Origin: Bacteroides thetaiotaomicron VPI-5482
Lineage (GTDB): Bacteria > Bacteroidota > Bacteroidia > Bacteroidales > Bacteroidaceae
Assembly: GCF_000011065.1 (NCBI RefSeq)
Contig: NC_004663.1
Coordinates: 3,968,001 to 4,032,000, forward strand
DNA length: 64,000 nt
Direction: 5' to 3'
Position numbers and translations under genes: made by a program. A model generated the notes under the pieces. It ran no database searches. It worked only from the letters and a program-made list of their open reading frames with translations, and had not been told where the DNA came from. This document shows positions 38,214-47,605 of the stretch, in pieces; the stretch's first letter is position 1, and every line of letters starts with the position of its first letter.

Positions 38214-38525
38214 CTATCCTGTGCGCTTGCGAAAGCGCATGTCCTTTTTCCTGTCCTCCACTACTGCTACGATAGCCATCACGTCCTCCGGCTTGTAGTA
38301 GGTCTTGTGGCTGATTTGTGTATAAGCCAAAGTTCCGTTGTCCCGAAGCGTCTGCACTGTCCGTGGGCAGATGTTGAGCGTCTGACACACGTCCTGCGTG
38401 TCGAGCCACTTGTTCATGGTCTTGTCCTCACTGCGCTCACGGATTCTGTCCATGCGCTTCACGAAATTCTCCAACTGGGCATCAAGATAGTTGAATGCCT
38501 CTTCCTCGAATACGATGAATCCCAT
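38214..38525 (-). CDS. Excisionase-type helix-turn-helix protein 2
   Basis: The 103-residue paralogue of the next gene. The winged-helix segment KWLDTQDVCQTLNICPRTVQ continues into TYYKPEDVMAIVAVVED, and the basic tail is KKDMRFRKRTG. The N-terminal 40 residues are probably a helical dimerisation region. It has a good promoter at 38605-38634. It most likely helps excision or controls the mobilization genes, which are divergently transcribed. Confidence 0.8.
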   Translation of the reverse strand: MGFIVFEEEAFNYLDAQLENFVKRMDRIRERSEDKTMNKWLDTQDVCQTLNICPRTVQTLRDNGTLAYTQISHKTYYKPEDVMAIVAVVEDRKKDMRFRKRTG

Positions 38526-38922
38526 ACTTTTCTTTTTTCTAAGTTAATACTATGTTATATGTCGCAAAGCTCCACGCATATGCTGTGCTCCACGTTTGTG
38601 AGTGCAAAGATAAGGCACGGCAATCTAAAAACAAGCGTTTTCAATTTCTGTGGCAGTATGTTGCCGGGGTTTGCCGACTTCAACGCCAAAAGCAACAAGA
38701 AAAACTTGCACGACTGCAACGAATACATGAACAATGATGAGTTGAGAAATACGTTGAAGTTCTCACAGCTATCTCGGTATGCAAATAAGCAAGCCACAAC
38801 TAAATTGCCACGTTACACCCAATCAGTTGCATGACTGCACTCAGTACACTTACTTTGCACCCGACAATCGGTCAATGGTGCAAACCGTGACCACTATACC
38901 AACAATTTAAACAATGTAAGTT
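38526..38922. other. Divergent control region of the element
   Basis: This 397-base gap separates the minus-strand HTH genes from the plus-strand mobilization genes. It holds the HTH promoter. A weak plus-strand candidate, TTACTTTG near 38850, may drive the DUF3408 gene. No gene or strong hairpin was found. Confidence 0.5.
38605..38634 (-). promoter_or_regulatory. Promoter of the HTH gene pair
   Basis: Minus-strand TTG (38634-38632), exactly 19 bases, then TATCTTTG (38612-38605). The leader is about 70 bases. Confidence 0.7.
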
Positions 38923-39405
38923 ATGGCAAAAACAAAAGATGCAGTCTTGACTCCTGGGCAAAAGGAGCTGATGGAAAAAGAGTATTTGGATTTTGTTAAA
39001 CCCTCTACGTATGGCAACAAAGCCAATCCAAGTAGTTGTAATTCTCTCTATGATGATGTAGAGAACCCAGAGTTGAGAGCAATTGTAGAGAAAGTTGCTG
39101 CAACAACTCCCTATAGAGAGGAAACATCAACGAACGAGGCTCAATCGCCACCGAATCCGCAGAAGCGCATCAGTGGCAAGCAGCGCAAGGCGACATTAGA
39201 GGAGTATCAGCAGACCTTCCTCCAAGTTCCAAGGATTGACGACCGCAAGCCAGTCTTCGTCAGTTCCGATGTACGAGACCGTCTTGATCGTGTCGTCCGC
39301 ATCCTCGGAGGGAGACGCATGAGCGTATCGGGCATCATCGAGAACATCGTGCGCCACCACCTAAGCCTTTATGAAGAGGACTTCGAGGCTTGGCGCAAAT
39401 TGTGA
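38923..39405 (+). CDS. DUF3408 domain protein of the mobilization module
   Basis: The 160-residue protein is disordered and polar in the first 90 residues. It ends in a conserved domain (KPVFVSSDVRDRLDRVVRIL, then MSVSGIIENIVRHHLSLY) that looks like a ribbon-helix-helix DNA-binding fold. DUF3408 proteins accompany transfer genes in Bacteroides conjugative and mobilizable transposons. It lies just upstream of the oriT-like repeat, so it may bind there. Biochemical function is unknown. Confidence 0.75.
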   Translation: MAKTKDAVLTPGQKELMEKEYLDFVKPSTYGNKANPSSCNSLYDDVENPELRAIVEKVAATTPYREETSTNEAQSPPNPQKRISGKQRKATLEEYQQTFLQVPRIDDRKPVFVSSDVRDRLDRVVRILGGRRMSVSGIIENIVRHHLSLYEEDFEAWRKL

Positions 39406-39414
39406 GAATTAAGG

Positions 39415-39556
39415 TCTGCGACCTTGGGCGTGGATAGCTGAAAGGCAGTAGTTCCAACTAACGTGTTCTGAGAGGGAGCGAGGTTATGTTTTGGGAACCC
39501 CAAAACGCCTCGCTCCACCATGAGGGCGGAGGAATTTTGCTCCCGACGGTCGCAGA
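39415..39556. other. Probable oriT: nested inverted repeats before the relaxase genes
   Basis: TCTGCGACC (39415-39423) pairs with GGTCGCAGA (39548-39556). GGAGCGAGG (39475-39483) pairs with CCTCGCTCC (39508-39516), and the inner GTTTTGGG (39488-39495) pairs with CCCAAAAC (39499-39506). The large hairpin stands in a non-coding gap directly before the MobC and relaxase genes, the usual oriT place in Bacteroides elements. The nick site cannot be assigned. Confidence 0.65.
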
Positions 39557-39589
39557 AAGTGAGTGTACCAACTGTAAACAGTGTATCGA

Positions 39590-40003
39590 ATGACAAACGT
39601 ACAGGAACAAGACAAGAGAAAGGGCGGAAGACCGCCCACGGGCAGGGTTCGCAAGCTGTCGAAGTCTGTCACGGTGAAGTTCTCAAAGCCAAGCTATGAG
39701 GCATTGAAACTGAGGGCAAGAAAAGCCAATCGCAAGTTGGCGGAGTATATCCGTGAGTCCGCCTTGAACGGCGAGGTGGTCAGCGGACACAATGCAGAGA
39801 CGGTTGCCATTGCCAAGAACCTCATCGGTATGGCGAACAACCTCAACCAACTTGCCAACCTGTCGCATCAGAGAGGTTTCCATGAGACCCATGTATATGT
39901 GGTGGACTTGTTGAGAAGATTGAAAGAAATCCTTGACGAGTATCGCCAAGCAAGTTATAAACCGAAGCCAAGCAGTATGGGCAGAAAGGAGGATACCACA
40001 TGA
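39590..40003 (+). CDS. MobC-like relaxosome accessory protein
   Basis: The ATG at 39590 gives 137 residues; a GTG three codons upstream is possible. A basic N-terminus (KRKGGRPPTGRVRKLSKSVT) leads into a ribbon-helix-helix (VKFSKPSYEALKLRARKANR). A MobC-type helical domain with NLIGMANNLNQLANLSHQ follows near residues 83-100, close to the GNNLNQ/ANNLNQ signature of mobilization accessory proteins. It probably binds oriT and helps the relaxase nick. It overlaps the relaxase gene by four bases. Confidence 0.85.
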   Translation: MTNVQEQDKRKGGRPPTGRVRKLSKSVTVKFSKPSYEALKLRARKANRKLAEYIRESALNGEVVSGHNAETVAIAKNLIGMANNLNQLANLSHQRGFHETHVYVVDLLRRLKEILDEYRQASYKPKPSSMGRKEDTT

Positions 40004-40950
40004 TAGGCAAGCTAAAGAAGGGCAGCTCATTTGGTGGTTGCATCCGCTATGTTACAGGCAAGGATGAGGCGAAAATCATCGCCTCGGATGGCGTGTTGCT
40101 CGGTACGAATGCCGAGATAACGCAAAGTTTCGAGCTACAGAGGCAGCTAAATCCAAGGATTAAGAAGCCTGTAGGACACATTGCATTGAGCTTCAAGCCC
40201 GAGGATAAGCCACGTTTGACGGATGAGTTCATGACTAAGATAGCCATTGAATACATGCAGATGATGGGCATCACTAAAACCCAATTCATCATCATAAGGC
40301 ATCACAACGCGGATAATCCACATTGTCATATCGTGTATAACCGCATCAACAATGAGAGCAAACTCATATCAGACAGGAATGATTACAGGCGTAATGAGCA
40401 GGTGACCAAGGCTCTTAAATCCAAATATGGACTTACTTACGGAACGGACAAGAGCAATACTAATACTCGTAAATTACGCAATGCCGAGCGAGCCAAATAT
40501 GAGATTCACAATGCTGTTAAGGACGCATTGAAAATGGCAGATAGTTGGGAAAAGCTCAGAAGCGAACTTGCAAAACGAGGTGTTCACTTGGAGTTTGTCT
40601 ATAAGGACAAGGCGCAAACCAAGGTTCAAGGCATCCGATTCTGCAAGGATGGATATAGTTTCAAAGGTACGCAGATTTGCAGAGAATACAGCTTTGGCAA
40701 GTTGAATGCAAAGTTTGAAGGAACGGAAAACCATGTATCAACAAGAGCCAATTCTGCTCAGCAATATGAGCAGGGCTGTCGCAAGAATGAGCAGGTGCCA
40801 TTCATGTCGGAGAACTGCCAAGACCCTTGGGATGGTATTTCTTCCATTGGACTTTTTGCTTCTGCCAACGCTCAAACCTTTGAGTCTTTCCCAGAGGATG
40901 AATCAGCCAAGAAGAAAAAGAAGAAACGCAGAAGAGGCTTTAGCCTTTGA
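40000..40950 (+). CDS. Relaxase / mobilization nuclease
   Basis: The 316-residue protein has the relaxase metal-binding motif HHNADNPHCHIVYNRI near residues 105-120, equivalent to HxDxxHxHxH-type motif III of the MobA/VirD2-like family. A candidate catalytic Tyr lies in GGCIRYVTGK near the N-terminus. The C-terminus ends in a Lys/Arg-rich tail. It would nick oriT and pilot the strand through a conjugation channel supplied in trans. The start overlaps the MobC-like gene (ATGA). Confidence 0.92.
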   Translation: MIGKLKKGSSFGGCIRYVTGKDEAKIIASDGVLLGTNAEITQSFELQRQLNPRIKKPVGHIALSFKPEDKPRLTDEFMTKIAIEYMQMMGITKTQFIIIRHHNADNPHCHIVYNRINNESKLISDRNDYRRNEQVTKALKSKYGLTYGTDKSNTNTRKLRNAERAKYEIHNAVKDALKMADSWEKLRSELAKRGVHLEFVYKDKAQTKVQGIRFCKDGYSFKGTQICREYSFGKLNAKFEGTENHVSTRANSAQQYEQGCRKNEQVPFMSENCQDPWDGISSIGLFASANAQTFESFPEDESAKKKKKKRRRGFSL

Positions 40951-41738
40951 TGCAAGTTACAAACCATTCAAACAACAAAAGAAATATGAAAGAAGAAATG
41001 TTGGAGGCCATCTACGGCACAGTTGAGAGATTGGAGCAGAAAGTTGATGAACTTTCTGCCTCACCTAAGAACGCAGGAGCGAAAACAGTTCTCAGCCCTG
41101 CAAGTATTGACACAAGCAAACTTGAAAAAGCCATCCTTTCTGTATCAGTAAAAGAAGGGGAGGCTATTGACAAATTGGCAAGATTAAGAGAGGCTATCTG
41201 CATCTTTACCGACCTTACCAAGAAAGAAGCAAGCAAAGATGAACAGCGAAGTAAACTCTTGTTTGATGCAATTAATCAGGTGAAACAAGAGCTGAATGCC
41301 ACTTCAAAAAATGTGCAGGACAAACTTCACGCAATGGGTAATACACCTCTGAAGAAAGTAGTGACTCATCGCTTCGAGCCAACTTCAAAGTCTGTTCTTC
41401 TTTTCATTGGTGGCTTGGCTCTATCTCTTGTTCTCTCCATTTGGGGCAATCTCACCCAATGGCGAGAGCATCAAGATTGGGAGGAGGCAGATTTGAAGTA
41501 TCGGGCTTTGAAGATGGTGCTTCCATCCGATGACCCCAATGTTCGATACATCGAAAAGAACTTTTCTGTATGCCCAAATAAAGAAGTTATTGAGAATGTG
41601 AGAAATCGTATTACTGCTTATGAGGATTCTGTCCGCCACCATTATGAAATGATAGAAATAGCAGCTTATAAAGACAGCATTGCCAATCGCCTATTGCGAG
41701 AGTCTAAAGAGATTAAAAGTAATTTTGGCAATCGTTAG
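40950..41738 (+). CDS. Membrane-anchored coiled-coil protein of the mobilization operon
   Basis: About 262 residues. The ATG overlapping the relaxase stop (TGATG) is chosen; the ATG at 40986 (MKEEMLEA) is as plausible. Residues 20-130 are largely charged and helical, predicted coiled coil (AIYGTVERLEQKVDEL). One transmembrane helix lies near 150-168 (VLLFIGGLALSLVLSIWG) and a soluble tail follows. No catalytic motif is seen. Position suggests a role in coupling the relaxosome to the membrane. Confidence 0.7.
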   Translation: MQVTNHSNNKRNMKEEMLEAIYGTVERLEQKVDELSASPKNAGAKTVLSPASIDTSKLEKAILSVSVKEGEAIDKLARLREAICIFTDLTKKEASKDEQRSKLLFDAINQVKQELNATSKNVQDKLHAMGNTPLKKVVTHRFEPTSKSVLLFIGGLALSLVLSIWGNLTQWREHQDWEEADLKYRALKMVLPSDDPNVRYIEKNFSVCPNKEVIENVRNRITAYEDSVRHHYEMIEIAAYKDSIANRLLRESKEIKSNFGNR

Positions 41739-41780
41739 ACAACGGAACTATTAGTAATTTAGAGGTGTATAATGCAATTC

Positions 41781-41823
41781 AACCTCCCATTATATAGCAG
41801 ACTTTTCTATATAGTGGGAGGTT
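41781..41823 (+). terminator. Hairpin after the mobilization operon
   Basis: AACCTCCCATTATATAG (41781-41797) pairs perfectly with its complement at 41807-41823, with a nine-base loop. It begins 43 bases after the last mob-operon stop. Confidence 0.7.
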
Positions 41824-41949
41824 CTGATGTATCTCTTTTTCTATTTTTGCAACACTAATATAAGTGAATTCTTTGACTTGACAAAATCCTGAGCAACAAA
41901 AGTTGCTCCAGTACTTAAAAAAATCTTAAATTAAAAAGTTGCGGAATTT

Positions 41950-41997
41950 AGGGGGGACTGCATCTTTTCAGACAGTCTCCCCTAGCTTGTTTTTTTT
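41950..41997 (+). terminator. Second terminator before the lectin gene
   Basis: AGGGGGGACTG (41950-41960) pairs with CAGTCTCCCCT (41973-41983), with one mismatched pair, followed by TTGTTTTTTTT. It shields the convergent lectin operon from read-through. Confidence 0.75.
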
Positions 41998-42021
41998 CAA
42001 TCGTTTTGTGGAAGACGAAAA

Positions 42022-43186
<1,165 letters not shown>

Positions 43187-43247
43187 TTACGTTTAAAATT
43201 ATTGAATGTGTCAGACGTGGACGGATACTCCGTCCACGCATGATTAT

Positions 43248-44435
43248 TTATTTTGTTATATCAAAAGCTACATAATAATCTAGATTTTTTTCTACTAAAC
43301 CGTCATGACCACTTTGACCATGAAGATACCAGCATCGTCCATAATCAAAACAATAATAATCAGCAGTAGAATCTTTTATTAGCCCTGCATCACATAAAAG
43401 TTTAAATTCTGCAAAGGTGACGAGCCGTCCTCCGATAGCCTCTGCCTTTGTTGCGGCTGCCTCTTTGTTTTCAGCTCTCGCCTGTTTGGTCTTGCAGACT
43501 ACGATGGCAGAAGTGCCGGTAGAAGAGAAAACGATGCAGTCATAACTGACGTTATCCTTGACAAGTGTGTAGTTATCATTAACATTAACATTAACATTCA
43601 GCAACTTACCTTCCTTGTCCGAAGTACTCCAGGTGGTATTGACATCTATAAAGAATTGCTGGTTGACCTTTGCGCCATACCTTCCTGTGATGTAAGTCTG
43701 ATAGTTAGCTTGTACGGGTACATTACTTATCGTCTTTTTTTCTTCTTCATTGTGCTGTGTAATGAAATTGTCAAGGTTTGCCTCATCCGCACTTGCCAAC
43801 ACGTAGAAACTGCCTATTTCCACAGGAGAATCGGTTGTCCCTTGTATTTCTTTTTTGATGGACAGTGTCTTGGTGTCAGATTCTGTCCCTGTTGTCTTAC
43901 CGTCTGCCACATTGAAGCTCGTTGGGCGGCTATAAGTCACGGTCATGCTTCCAGTCTCCAACTCATCGGTTTCCCTCAAAATCACTTTGGCTACAGCACG
44001 ATTCAGCGTGACGTTTACATGATTGCCATTGCTGACTTTAACCGATTGGCTTGCATAAAAAGCCTCGGCATTGGCATCTGCCTTAGTGCTTTTCAAGTCT
44101 TTCACACTTTTCAAGTCCGTTGCGTCATAGTTCGTACTGCCATGGTCTGCCCAAAAAAGACACTTGTATGTACCCGGATGCAACAAGATGGTAAAGCAGT
44201 TGTTTTCGAAAGTTGTTTCCTGCTTTACTTCTGTCTTACCAGTCTCATCATAGACAGCAACCACATAACGCAAGCCATCCGTGGCAGCTCGTGTTTGGGG
44301 CTTCTCGTCGGTTGCGAGTGTGAAAGTCATCTGTTGTACTGTGTTGTTTCCCTTGTCGGTAAACAACTCCTCGTTCTGACTGCACGATGCCAGCATCGCT
44401 GCGATGCCCAGCATCAAAAAAACTTTTTTAATCAT
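43248..44435 (-). CDS. Fimbrillin-like lipoprotein (DUF6562-type)
   Basis: The 395-residue lipoprotein has lipobox MLASC near residues 14-18. Two beta-sandwich regions are suggested by alternating strands, with FTILLHPGTYKCLFWADHG near 86-104, NVTLNRAVAKVILRE, and YQTYITGRYG-QFFIDVNTTW near 245-268. The latter recalls the donor-strand region of Mfa/Fim-type Bacteroidales proteins. The last 90 residues (from AENKEAAATKAEAIGG) are an extra domain with Cys and Trp, possibly a tip or binding module. It follows the FimB-like gene; its start codon lies in a 20-bp tandem repeat. Confidence 0.78.
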   Translation of the reverse strand: MIKKVFLMLGIAAMLASCSQNEELFTDKGNNTVQQMTFTLATDEKPQTRAATDGLRYVVAVYDETGKTEVKQETTFENNCFTILLHPGTYKCLFWADHGSTNYDATDLKSVKDLKSTKADANAEAFYASQSVKVSNGNHVNVTLNRAVAKVILRETDELETGSMTVTYSRPTSFNVADGKTTGTESDTKTLSIKKEIQGTTDSPVEIGSFYVLASADEANLDNFITQHNEEEKKTISNVPVQANYQTYITGRYGAKVNQQFFIDVNTTWSTSDKEGKLLNVNVNVNDNYTLVKDNVSYDCIVFSSTGTSAIVVCKTKQARAENKEAAATKAEAIGGRLVTFAEFKLLCDAGLIKDSTADYYCFDYGRCWYLHGQSGHDGLVEKNLDYYVAFDITK

Positions 44436-44473
44436 TTTCTAATTGTATATTTAATTTTCTAATTGTATATTTA
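44434..44473. repeat. Exact 20-bp tandem duplication over a translation start
   Basis: Two identical copies (44434-44453 and 44454-44473) of a unit reading ATTTTCTAATTGTATATTTA on the plus strand. The first copy abuts the fimbrillin-like start codon at 44435, so the ribosome-binding region is duplicated. Confidence 0.85.
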
Positions 44474-44481
44474 CTTGTTAC

Positions 44482-45813
44482 TTAAAACCACACATTGTAT
44501 ATTCCGCTCCATTCGGTATTTATGTCGATGCCGCCCTTGTTGATGCCAGCCGTAAGAAAATTGCCATACACTGTCGTAAGGTGGCTATTTCGGTAATTTA
44601 TCTTAACACCCGAAGCACGACATAACGTATTGCCAAGGTTGTCGGTTACGGTAACTGTAACATTGACAAGTGACTCTGTTCCATTTACCAACACCCAATC
44701 GCCGCCTAACAAAACCTCATTGTCAACATCATTATAATGAAGTGATACCTGCGAGTAACTTATACCACCTACGGCATCATTTGGTTTTCCTGTAGAAACA
44801 TTAAATCCAGAGGGGAAATATCCCTCATACAGAACCTTTACCGTCAGATTCTTCAACGGGGGGTATATATCTGGCTTCGCTTCCATCAGCTTGCGGTAGT
44901 TTTCTACGTCTTTGGCTATGAGGCGGTACTTTGCCAATGGGCGTTGGAGTTGCACATTCATTGTTGCGCCCTCTTTGGACAACGTGATGTCACTTTTGTT
45001 ATAGTACGCCGCATCCTTGGCATCGGTGTTCGCCGTGTATGGCTTCGTGACGATGGTCACTGCTTTCAGGCTTTCCGTATGATAAAATGTGTCGGCAAGC
45101 GGATTGTCAGCGCGGGCATAGTCCGTCCACAGGCGCAGGTCGTAAGAGCCTTCTGCCAATTCAAGCTCCACGAGATATGTGCCGTCAGCTTGCGGGACGG
45201 GTGTCACGGCTTTGTGAAGCACCACGATGTCCGTGCCTGCCTTGCAGAGTTCTGCCACACACCTTATTGTATTGGCGGTTCCGGCGGCACGAGTCTTGCT
45301 CTTCTCTGGTGTGTAATCCGGCAGTTTCGGGGCGGGCAGCGTGAGCTGCAGACGGAGCGTGGACAGCGTGAAAACACCCCGCTGCAGGAAGACGGTGACA
45401 GGGCTGATGCCGTCCTCCGTCACATTCACCTCCGCTATGCCCGAAAGCAGGTTGGTCTCGTGGCTCATCTCTATCTCTAACCACTCGTGCAGGGCAGTGA
45501 GGGTGGAGGTCTCCGCCGCTTCTTCGTCCGCATTGATGACCACCGCTACCGTGTAGTGTCCGGCTTCTAAGGGATGCAGGACGGAAGCAATGCCCCGTGC
45601 GTCCGCATAGTTGTAGGTGGCGTAGAGGTTTCCCCCCGTGCCGTAGATGTAGAGCTTGATTGCTCCGATGGGCACGTCTGGACATTGGGTGTTGTCGATG
45701 GCTACGGTCAACCCCCTCTCTCCCTCGTGCGGGTCACGGTTGCAGGCTGTCAGCCACACGAACATGACCAGCATACATATCTTCAGATAGATGTATCTTC
45801 TTTTCGTATTCAT
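44482..45813 (-). CDS. FimB/Mfa2-family fimbrial lipoprotein
   Basis: The 443-residue lipoprotein has lipobox WLTAC at about residues 20-24. The sequence shows the FimB/Mfa2 pattern: an opening strand KLYIYGTGGNLYATYNYADA, a first beta-sandwich through ELAEGSYDLRLWTDYA, and a second domain from AKYRLIAKDVENY to LTTVYGNFLTAG...GIDINTEW. Mfa2/FimB proteins anchor or cap fimbriae in the outer membrane. It is the first gene of the operon with the fimbrillin-like, TenA-like and LecB-like genes. It is GC-richer than the DNA upstream. Confidence 0.8.
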   Translation of the reverse strand: MNTKRRYIYLKICMLVMFVWLTACNRDPHEGERGLTVAIDNTQCPDVPIGAIKLYIYGTGGNLYATYNYADARGIASVLHPLEAGHYTVAVVINADEEAAETSTLTALHEWLEIEMSHETNLLSGIAEVNVTEDGISPVTVFLQRGVFTLSTLRLQLTLPAPKLPDYTPEKSKTRAAGTANTIRCVAELCKAGTDIVVLHKAVTPVPQADGTYLVELELAEGSYDLRLWTDYARADNPLADTFYHTESLKAVTIVTKPYTANTDAKDAAYYNKSDITLSKEGATMNVQLQRPLAKYRLIAKDVENYRKLMEAKPDIYPPLKNLTVKVLYEGYFPSGFNVSTGKPNDAVGGISYSQVSLHYNDVDNEVLLGGDWVLVNGTESLVNVTVTVTDNLGNTLCRASGVKINYRNSHLTTVYGNFLTAGINKGGIDINTEWSGIYNVWF

Positions 45814-45992
45814 CGTCTTTGGTTCTACTTTATTTCTTTTTCAGTCACGGCACGGCTGCCCCATAGAGGAATGAACAAGCCATCTCATTTTTACATAATT
45901 CATTTTCATATCTTTTGTTTTTGAATTAATAATTTCTTGTAAAAATAAATACTTTTGTGCGTTCTGTCGAATCTTACCACTATGCAGCGGCA

Positions 45993-46268
45993 TTATCCAC
46001 TGAGCGACACCTGTTCTCTCATTGCCATTATATATACTGTGATTCCCAAAATAACGACAAAAGTCAATCCGAGAAACAGATAGATATAGAATCTCTCCCT
46101 CTTGATGAAATCGCAGAAGCTATAGCGAGCCTTCCAATGATTCTCAAGATACATCCTGTACTCATGTATCATGGCATATCCCAAGATAATACCTAATATG
46201 AGTACAAACACCCCGATGATGATCAGGGCTAATTCTATTCTTGGCATAGTTTCTATTATTTCTTTCAT
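45993..46268 (-). CDS. Small two-TM membrane protein
   Basis: The start at 46268 (MKEIIETMPRIE) gives 91 residues. Two transmembrane helices (LALIIIGVFVLILGIILGYAM and FYIYLFLGLTFVVILGITVYI) flank a basic loop (HWKARYSFCDFIKRER). No family is recognised. It lies between the phase-variable AraC gene and the fimbrial operon on the same strand and may be part of that control system. Confidence 0.6.
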   Translation of the reverse strand: MKEIIETMPRIELALIIIGVFVLILGIILGYAMIHEYRMYLENHWKARYSFCDFIKRERFYIYLFLGLTFVVILGITVYIMAMREQVSLSG

Positions 46269-46321
46269 GGCACAAAGATAGTGTTTTTCAACCAAAAAAG
46301 GAGGCGCATTCCCCTGTCAAT

Positions 46322-46347
46322 GTGTCTACTTCCTACGAAGTAGACAC
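46322..46347. repeat. Palindromic site downstream of the AraC gene
   Basis: GTGTCTACTTC (46322-46332) and GAAGTAGACAC (46337-46347) are perfect inverted repeats around CTAC. There is no T run on either side, so an operator 54 bases before the two-TM gene is more likely than a terminator. Confidence 0.5.
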
Positions 46348-46406
46348 CCATTTTAACGATTTATTCCCTTTTATTATGCGTTTTTCTGATATTTATTGAA
46401 AAATGG

Positions 46407-47598
46407 TTAATCCTGTTTTTTATCATCTGGTGCTGCATTTGCAACTTGTTCTTCTCGCCATTCGGTAGGCGTACAACCTTCCTTTGACTTGAATATCCGG
46501 TACAGATAGGTACGGGCAGAGAAGCCACACTCGGCAGAAATAATGTCATTACTATAGTCTGGAAATTCCAACATCATCTTCTTTGCCGCATTGAAACGTA
46601 TATCACCAAGCCATATTCTGAATGTAGTTTTCAGATACTGGTCGAAGAATACAGATAACTCATCCTTGGAGATACAAAGTGTGCGAGAGAGGGTAAGCAT
46701 ATTCACAGTACTGTCCTTATATCCTAAATTCGCACACCATGCATCAAGACTTTTCTGGATGAAATCTCTGCGCTCATCGGAAAGTGATTGTAAAGATTCT
46801 GTTCTGCTATCAGCAGAGGTCTGCTGTTTAGCAGAAAGTGCCCCCCCCCCCATACCTATATTTTGTTCCCACCAAGGCATCGTTTTCCACTTCTTTATCC
46901 AAGAGTTCTTCGGTAGGGATATAACTGCTGCCGAGAGCGATAAACGTAAGATTGAAGAACAGCAAGGCAAGCAATACGACTGGACCTACTATATATAATA
47001 AGGTAGTAGAAAAGATGGCAACTGGCATAGCGAGAACTGCGAGCCATAGAATGATTACACTGGCTCGGGAATATCTCACGTAAGGCAACAAATCCGTTGC
47101 CGCCATTGTCTCCAACATATTTTTACGCCTAATCATCTCCTGAATAATCATGTATATGCAATAGAAAACACTTACGCAAAACAGAGTCAGCATCAGATAA
47201 AGCCCCTCTCTGATATACAGGCTATGATGGAGACTGATACCCACGCAAAAGACCACAATGATGGCAGCATAAATGCCACTACACATCAGTATCATCTTTC
47301 TGAGGTTAGCACGGGTGGTTTCTATGTTGTAGATTCCTATGGAGATGAGCGAGAAGCAGGGGGTATAGAGGAGGATGTTGATGACCGCCCCCAGATTATC
47401 GTGCATAGCACGGAACCCGAAAGTCATCTGCAGCACATATTGTATCGCCAGTCCTATCAGGGCAGCAACGATCATCCATCGAGAACGCTCATACCGCTTG
47501 TTCTCCCATCTTACATGCAGATGAGAGAGTGCTACGATGAAGGCATTGATGAGCATGAATATAAAACATGCAAACTGAAGTAGAAATAATGAATCCAT
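46407..47598 (-). pseudogene. 7-TM AraC-type regulator, out of frame at an 11-G tract (probable phase-variable gene, OFF)
   Basis: The first 249 codons encode seven transmembrane helices (from MDSLFLLQFACFIFML to VVLLALLFFNLTFIALG). The frame then meets 11 consecutive G on the coding strand (plus 46841-46851) and stops at GGGGTFC. The other frame continues GGGALSAKQQ into a C-terminal AraC DNA-binding domain (LSRTLCISKDELSVFFDQY, then IISAECGFSARTYLYRIFKS). With 10 or 13 G a single protein of 396 or 397 residues results. It starts seven bases after the AlbA-like gene. Switching by slipped-strand mispairing is inferred; a homopolymer sequencing error is the alternative. Confidence 0.85.
46841..46851. 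repeat. 11-base homopolymer (poly-G on coding strand)
   Basis: An uninterrupted run of 11 C on the plus strand, inside the AraC-type gene exactly at the frame break. It is an unusually long mononucleotide run for this genome. Confidence 0.9.
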
Positions 47599-47605
47599 AC
47601 GCTTC

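Noticed and set aside
43577..43600. Short CATTAA repeats as a regulatory satellite
   Set aside because: They lie inside the fimbrillin-like gene and encode a plain Val-Asn beta strand; too short to call functional.
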